Positions 63,601-64,000 of a DNA stretch of 64,000 bases are shown here, in pieces; position 1 is the first letter of the stretch; the number at the start of each line of letters is the position of its first letter. Source of the DNA: Kineosporia corallincola (GTDB lineage: Bacteria; Actinomycetota; Actinomycetes; Actinomycetales; Kineosporiaceae). A model generated the notes under the pieces. The model was not told where the DNA came from and ran no database searches. It saw only the letters and a list, made by a program, of their open reading frames with translations. The translations under genes were made by a program, and so were the position numbers. The DNA is taken from NCBI RefSeq assembly GCF_018499875.1, contig NZ_JAHBAY010000011.1, forward strand, positions 228,585 through 292,584, in the 5' to 3' direction.

Positions 63601-64000
63601 ACACGCTGACCGGCGAGATCCAGCGTCTGTCCCGGGATCTGGTGCGCGCGCTGGGCCTGCACTCCTCGGCCGACGCTCGGGCCGGCTCCGTGAACGCCGG
63701 CGCTTCGGTGAGCTCGCCGGCCGACAGCCGTCAGGTCGGCTCGACCCTGTTGTCGCACGATGCGCTGGTGCGGCGGGCGGACGCGATCGTGGCGCGGGCA
63801 CAGGCGGACGCCGGGGTGGTCGAGTGCCTGGTCGTGCTGGAGGCGCTGAGCGCCTCGCTGTACCCGCACGGTGTCGCCGGGTCCGGCACGGCCGACGACC
63901 TGGCGCTGGCCGGTGCTGCGGCCCGGTCGCGGTTCGGGGCGGGCCCGGGGTGGGTCGCGGCCGGGTCGTGGGACGCGGTGGAGCAGCGGCTGGTCGAAGT
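45654..64000 (+). CDS. Giant T7SS-signal protein with papain-fold ('lonely Cys'-like) domains, 3' end outside window
   Basis: One frame stays open from GTG 45654 (AAGGAGAG upstream) to the window end: at least 6,115 residues. In order: a helical T7SS-signal-type domain (1-130, starting MARPGDWSPLGMDGDPVPGD); a hydrophobic hairpin (about 170-212); a Gly/Ala-rich amphipathic part (to about 520); a beta-solenoid-like repeat region (530-960) with 12-residue tandem repeats at 696-765; a helix-rich part (about 1200-2350) with 9-residue repeats at 1879-1915; a predicted catalytic domain with Cys2562, His2637 and Asp2652; several beta-rich modules with Gly/Ser-rich hairpins (about 2970-4430); an acidic Tyr/Asp/Ser stretch (about 4842-4880); and a second Cys domain starting near 6030 (Cys6058). 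In my reading only three cysteines occur. The domain pattern recalls the giant 'lonely Cys domain' proteins of actinobacteria. Export by the divergent T7SS is inferred. It could be a polymorphic toxin or a surface protein. Confidence 0.88.
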   Translation, partial: MARPGDWSPLGMDGDPVPGDAEAVDAIVDYLKLVQTAASDADSGIQQIMNGTGDGAFVGKTADWLRDEIESKTKTFLSAVADAFETATPAMSTYAQKLRDAQAAADSALSQAQGLGEDDEDQKNTLKSMAESARADLEAAASAAAAAVDSAAHATNPWAKSACEEFWDAFFWILLVITVIAIIFGGAWGLIAFAGAVIWAIKSIVDYATGHGSVLELVLGIVGALFPTTKGLAQLMKGFGGAAKNIIKAGVQGLKNLATNTWNMMKNLTLGTFVKGIGDIGSAIVNAVKVGSIWVVNGVAGAGAFAHGFTSLSGTSLTAWSKTAISTIVGMGKSGLTAIDKAVTTAFKSSFQFLGDHLGGWQWLRIFLPVAADEIRVLGLGGATKLSILGRGLGIESQLNGAVLTKMAGLVQLTDGVMKVTGIGKNGALDAFGKPGIIVSQMTGGELSALDQFSKAIVDIPQISSADLLKNFGVKGLGELNSALGKLDPSAGKFALDNITGTDWQFHSLTESVTETPGGLVLPKTAFSAVGSGAGGLGHSAGGIDLSGATLNSAGRISGLDGISMAGGNIASNLGSIADLGKIVMPARFDAGGLSSGFSGVSHLDSVSRISNLHSSLNFGEVGSGARVTNGSIDISVGNMRLTDGVNSISFNDLRLGNGSTSFTLDGAKFTDGVASIGTNNLRVDNIQVSTNLGRLDVPGVGTGVGKVDVPSVGTGVGTGVGKLDVPGVGTGVGKLDVPGTGTGVGKLDVPGTGAGAGKVDVDVPTVNSGASHLDSPVVGNANIQAPGANAGSGIRITDGAGSVDVNKVVVTDGTGRIGLNEARFTNSSGSVQLDMNNLKLTDGVNTIDLGGNLRLIDSAGGTDAIGGVNGLAEHILSGSGGINGLKLDGTGGAALQNLSKMISQGADGSTSIDLSGLTKGLSDAGVGGAASGTRGLIDFNSIGKIDNVGMSTALDDFASPELKKLMEGEFKIHQLNDDSIKLELYRDPADMIREKFGNGGVEGLDAGPLAGSALPPSVGSMHAPHVDAPAVRADAPGLGGAGRGADIGAPSTTPRTDKFLELLHEGPARTPQIDHVGDLPKGSTASIEHIDGSSARLADDLDSGVTTPDSASAHSTDVDSVGSTLGDVRPDLAGGEVPTPRTTETGDVPMAMTRDGSVVDPSVHPSVSDGSTTVVGSGSTVRTVSDLPVDTAGVNAQVDRLWHTASESEAVANFHIAQGLVHHAQESLKIGKATEGITKFELRKLENELNIARTVILRRAEAQLDNLGLDKAAVNQKMLDLEASDAKFGASRAELDNLYGERISKLTQELADNPLAGGKISGQALAHGGELDPIKALKVTPDEWTSIERAAADLKLNPSAFNERTLQVTLDSLGVDRRAFDEFSKNSEMGPSASQIAQYRDSSNWLLGRGDTHTDAQIRDILTSDPEALALREAFAHDDMVRGIFDGVFAEHVARLEPYLSVNELRALQQLGQERLDFAKWSADPFRTGDGPVGAGAEDLQKIFRDHDSAVSLKDKDPETAGLDSLGDRATPPPGEISLSGISKVWNDYLDAVRTTYQDLRNSSPDDFELDQAFTRRLEELGDGLKEAFGREARYERDVLIPGLDRFDSTVADLHLGKGYDPDALGGGIERARQAFAGDMRGKFNQISRDLETSFDAEISFENAARVGDSVVTDARIERLDQAFAPGGDSGWGKALDDISDGVGDRLRFEIEGNTALEAGGRDFEAIASNSALPEKQLDAIAADYREDLAIAYHDAYGASGSARNWLDHEAGSGNVFGDGRDAFGKQVLTASDAAYDHSVWAQQVMRNFDSLINGNRSATAVDDVVAGAGDVAGVRGAGDGVQVQALADLPARGDLGTPSGTRGLGDDVTVRGSGEAVSVRGDVDSVSVRGDVDGVSAHADVDGVSAHVDVDGVSGSASDLAGADVPKVEDSVLGDGVPVQQVVTPPRIAPVESPKLFPSKDFLYNNPADAISHDVQILEQRFAGAEVPQALTDRMLANFSEQANHLAEAYRAKAPVMTAQSAAVHLGMDYGKLVQAQQSWLNLHVSVENFGARLEQRVLGEINAADVDHLSPGERVQVPTAAGIEAMQAGQQGLAQVLKDFSNSPGEMTFRVRDAQMQMLDLSRGVINDMRAKIAGPAAPELKSSTWYSLPRITDQAGFAAQADVRVDQAAQHFAGMLERAGIPAEFSGRAIENFRNAADEIVAPLRGEGVDSSTVVAAAQQFEKLNQHTYTWALAQEKIGNWSQAMNASVEKRISALGPDTAPYRQQLFDTAAADAGSAIRQAVDEAGAHLGLPTDTLGTPRAAYEELLAGATAKIDASRTELLEQIRQAFTRADVRAMNPGEVGRAVLDGETNWGQSMIDSLFTSPALQRLEIVTERTETGLVETVVRPRALDDVDVPAASPFQPTTENLMTLTVAPAQDGRIPSLSDITDLVEALPVALRPTDFKVAAQLPFTADDLHLILETGPFAPDLVAAAAARAAADTGFVYEVSETNLLGDGGLGSPAPHLPGDLRIAEGLGEGLGLPAGVTLDRSAAATIDGLSGSLAGVFAARASALADCVIALETLNRAITGVRFGAATVDDALTPQARLAQQIGAGGWARVGNSWDPVLRAVASGPHLTTAYVYAAPPNAPMHALAAINWHGETYWVDLQAAGVDRPVVTDASSAPMPAVDAHALVQLPDGSPAQLTTATTATSTVDALVDPALTTVPRMTQGGPAYEMKPLARSQRRAAASAATPRPDAASLDRVQEVTLALLPDSGARDWGRTLQTVRTRIDVAFAQADHRVTGAVVAAAGTAVDQVRALPEVSADQIDVLDGYVTTLLNAYRNAAEQSARDLITRLGDVARVPGQSIVTDIRPVLPAYTHDGALGSGKILKTGNFTSAFDVVAGINGVLGTALPPSHVVQLETVLRDGAIGLSDATRMMNGGLPLKDSVAVGERRYEIRLGLDLQGGLPLSADPDAADLIEYDVRYQTQQVDTSAGSTSQRAGTGALTDAIALGTDVALRSTGVPLSTKANEQRTTEPVNGTGTEWSRNVKGMIGTTEFVAAARLTVSLTDLGSGLPAAVHPVGQGRVWARFYNEAVRMTPAVDSSDVAGKGKAPVHVSVPTPLVAHPVIAVPATMFDTGTRVVSPLLDVFHAAEAIDAGELPSLVRSRLGAELDETSTGLVNEFFGSENLLLNVGFIVGGKMISSVLPVHGGTALIVTAGVSSVQQVDTVAKTTLRQDSGSSVKQETKRGLSTTADVGVGWQGTSQLGKAAEKLTGLGTYSSVTVSLSGGIGRTKPLTVASGNNAGTKSVLEYTGPARLYLVRMAARVDLDFEQTAREKTDRHIDFGRPVEAEIVQHVWVPEDEAADFERLVAAPREGVTSTPDVPAITVTEPGAASAEIAGGQSLVNRIHNAQARIIDSEGEIRYLPAGLVTGQSSAGAGVDRIPGAEKILDEIERQVELAHPGVLAKAGVDGRTAFRRQLNTPFSTPGVLTRFGRAQATRIALQGTIGGHDVRVVVQADDLRFEYARLQSDEHNGTVDISNKNSQKLDLKQTFGMVSRGGVDVPFLAPPNHAKGVLRAFNPVGGGSGSQTHQMAATGGQAVKSNSRFKSSKDKIQFLTFSADFKVGVTFGGAVPTGAGLLDLPANAVTLPGEVRFAIAESLLPRTRVEHPQTLGRAVTGLSDADVAAFKATAVRFGGLSSQVIPVGLLGLRELEKAVLSNLGDTGTVAQRRQFAESGVAPESLLGNLELLLDGTGLPLAELIDVGLVWDTHSTGRVKVWFSQPKAVLETSAGAADNVNESSVRLDFQDKYARSGEGSAGLGLTLRKAPPESSPVSNVTIAPSYQYRRGGRAEWSRSDNIGGGVRRTGRDQDLHTLYQSDMLVEITGWRWVQAVGSMRLVEVTTHVKIERGAQYLLGAMNARALGLPGLNPPEVDVEVVEVKAETSKTAEPKLLPASFVNDGHIFGLSETAALSDPGAVLAETKELLARFVPGYRDAGWREVPTGTTVSLDAALQGRSLRARLGTAHGAGIVLVLPRDLPGLPYRQLVQVKVTMTQGPATAGGQEVNVGLDNFMQSSARQDAGSGSGVSRSHAGGITTGYTTGKSHRPGFGFSGGYAPEAGTSLTETASKKQNFRIKPKNKKSLETQHPVVFRVEVSVAYEPSQFLDAASFGQAWLTSPAWTYVSTVPSTLTLRTPMDLAVTGSGSGHVARAPRISSGPHTPVDLRGQIPEQTWLAGSKFLPAHFQALLSGETAGSAAAFRAVPPGSPVQQRLHLLASEEGASASAPKMYTAGGLTVPGTPERGWFTDTVHHLNLKLGLGDLVVLNPVDTTTGGFTPIRIGTEHTTETGREAEQGFSLEKSIGQGGVFQYIYTELAKGANEDNIRLGDAHSAGTAPQAGRANVHAKGQSANAGRVTEETSELDIQGFLFRATAIHDSTRLSSSRRLTNQGDRIPTGSSRLTVANGAYVLFSEAQAVEIGLVRVETVGEAKVYRLGPNARTEAPATWSGLVADTRSGISLDGSADSARLGDAMPAVPGWMTVTGSFDSGTQTVRIGSATAGRDLDATEFATWLSEQPNWGGRSLVLAIDGIGSTAGRTEQQTFPFLVRDRLGVEVLAPTGDVSLLPVPPSEIVESGPQATLRVLAPMVEAASGLGAVRAGGEPVPVSAVRPQAPTFAWFAAEHGVSSRDVGPDLVEALGTMGAPPAAGQELNWLSARYQPEREEVFVIGDDEDLAEPEFTGPKIKLPETVPDALTSHGMRPVDEAAVSLVRAEANLQLARLVREGTPPVLRDAQVERLMERVREAGAVVRTVHDLAWEVLKQHLGDLRMLGGARPFRNLDVPFFGESPAGPSNYIVSSDYDSSSDVAGPSYDADSSYDVGSSDYDESGSVGGSLTGADRTPTQPRFGFSAPFGEDLDFYSREIDEGAATVLPGALAPAGTVPLEISALAAGFVAGNGRLDWSLYQEMHAAVVDRVGGTSQISDGFSRRPLGAAEPAADLFAERIGGRKLIGTVAEVLDGVRPVTFLDTFSRSADPLVTVGYGKDEAAAIFDRILLEHRVLLDESGSHLDLARASARTVRALQVSQLFTGPNSELNVGVVLPFLLSRSGFEIVDLSRLRDAFNGQTTLDDLTARILAGVRMPEPVATTTVLTSSTIETTDLAATLDIRITPAADDSGRLGIQAPSAPSAALVAALSEHLSQGGGFRLDGTGLDHASAARLAGEAPIDLLYRPDPQASQWHRVVSAAAGDFTGVVRQGPVTLVDGQAWWKDAPVEEIPVSDAQALIDLVNRGLHEMGVRWTTAPQFDVFRVDGPPAGSRDLTDVFRGDLVEAGKRWQLQVMRTLWDAAQRGTGQETGFTLPVRRGPNFEDTISVRITPVSQWFVAELTLESVPVRGAGDFALTTGDRRTWTGMDPRAEQEDLWALEPSVRENLQAHDISLLDLRRDHLAGDFPVSFRDFVGRLTTRLADIDTRAMTEIRAQDGLLARWNAQAEGMANPFTRDAEGQIYARNGRDELVPVTGPLVDLLDEVPGLLASAFRMGLTDRQIYHRLNLLSHTQGDATLAEAVRVLVEERQDAPPRYHTMVWHDVAAGRPMPTLAEVLPSGVIDRAVRSGMTTDHLDQLLQVAHATNGLGDFPRWITEIVDGRLREQEQRPPSPALTEPVADVAPAGPQLEQVLDPHWIQRGLEAGLPLETMHAEAVAAGRVAEFTAEVFRGIQEFDAAVAREAQAVWDNHPAPELEQGLEPVFGRMAADADGLRAERVARSLARELGLVTRRPLPSVTDPATRIAGSLGLTADAFAGIEGELSLGELGRALSDLGQGSLAWIVTPGQVTTLWGRTGHEPLWWNPQAPVGQRMRPLSQHAPIHDDSQVMLARPDGSIVSADEVRGRFTPITADLLRAELARGINGGTNSVWWQGQVAVAVETLSANQALGGDRAALVAEARQLATTSVGRASGDRDGLTGDFSPRKAQLQSQVVPVLAAATVSAAPAQGRITHTLTGEIQRLSRDLVRALGLHSSADARAGSVNAGASVSSPADSRQVGSTLLSHDALVRRADAIVARAQADAGVVECLVVLEALSASLYPHGVAGSGTADDLALAGAAARSRFGAGPGWVAAGSWDAVEQRLVE
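47739..47950 (+). repeat. 12-residue tandem repeats (LDVPGVGTGVGK) in the giant gene
   Basis: Five consecutive units of about 36 bases encode (L/V)-D-V-P-(G/S)-(V/T)-G-(T/A)-G-(V/A)-G-K; unit 2 contains an extra V-G-T-G. The units differ mainly at third positions, so this is an older duplication kept under protein-level selection. Confidence 0.9.
51288..51403 (+). repeat. 9-residue tandem repeats (VRGDVDGVS / AHxDVDGVS) in the giant gene
   Basis: Four units of 27 bases around GACGTGGACGGTGTGTCGG encode x-x-(G/A/V)-D-V-D-(S/G)-V-S. The last three are nearly identical in DNA, suggesting recent slippage duplication. The segment is acidic and probably a flexible linker. Confidence 0.85.

Noticed and set aside
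49140..63869. Minus-strand open frame of more than 4,900 codons opposite the giant gene
   Set aside because: It has no start with a ribosome site, its translation is low-complexity (Arg/Gly/His/Val/Gln/Asp) without domains, and it mirrors the plus-strand codon bias. It is a GC-bias shadow of the real gene.
1..64000. tRNA, rRNA, CRISPR and transposase searches by eye
   Set aside because: No TPsiC-arm-like GGTTCGAATCC context, regularly spaced repeats, or transposase-type proteins were found on either strand.

Overview
The window is a high-GC actinobacterial chromosome segment. Supporting signs are very strong GC bias at third codon positions, many GTG starts, an IdeR/DtxR-type iron box, an F420-type luciferase-like oxidoreductase, an XRE/ImmA/MAB_1171c gene trio and a type VII secretion (T7SS) locus. 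The style fits Kineosporia or a relative, but that is an impression; no rRNA or tRNA gene is present to settle it. I saw no CRISPR array, IS element, prophage or replication origin.

Layout. (1) 1-7779 is an iron-acquisition locus. The minus strand carries two half-size ABC transporters, an FAD oxidoreductase, a small unknown protein and a siderophore-binding lipoprotein cut by the window start. Divergent from these are a badly truncated FecCD permease and an intact siderophore ATPase. An iron box lies between the two directions. (2) 7790-13478 holds a LysE exporter with a divergent Lrp regulator and palindromic operator, a secreted GH114-like hydrolase, an EamA exporter, and the ImmA-like peptidase / MAB_1171c membrane protein / XRE regulator trio. 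(3) 13930-19124 encodes envelope functions: a ricin-type lectin, a D,D-carboxypeptidase, a membrane-anchored GH26 enzyme and an ECF sigma factor. (4) 19285-22336 holds a zinc alcohol dehydrogenase, a phosphatidylcholine-synthase-like enzyme and a DMT transporter. (5) 22369-26782 is a LysR-controlled pyrimidine/hydantoin operon: amidohydrolase, dihydropyrimidinase/hydantoinase and F420-type oxidoreductase. (6) 26801-31157 is a mixed accessory stretch with a conflict-system-like small protein, a regulator remnant, NTF2-like, DinB-like and APH-like proteins, and two tandem LuxR paralogues. (7) 31486-36750 is a glutamate-type amino-acid ABC operon with a class II amidotransferase and a divergent LysR regulator.

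(8) 36785-64000 is the most striking part. An EssC-like FHA/triple-ATPase T7SS motor, a one-pass membrane protein, two sister WXG100-like proteins that carry an LWxxSSPV turn instead of WxG, and a third ESX-like protein with a long acidic tail form a minus-strand operon. Divergent from it is one open frame that runs from 45654 off the end of the window, more than 6,100 codons. Its N terminus looks like a T7SS signal domain. It contains beta-solenoid-like and tandem-repeat segments, a predicted Cys-His-Asp papain-fold ('lonely Cys'-like) domain, several beta-rich modules, and the start of a second Cys domain at the window edge. I infer that the ATPase operon exports the giant protein. EccB, EccD, EccE and mycosin are not in the window.
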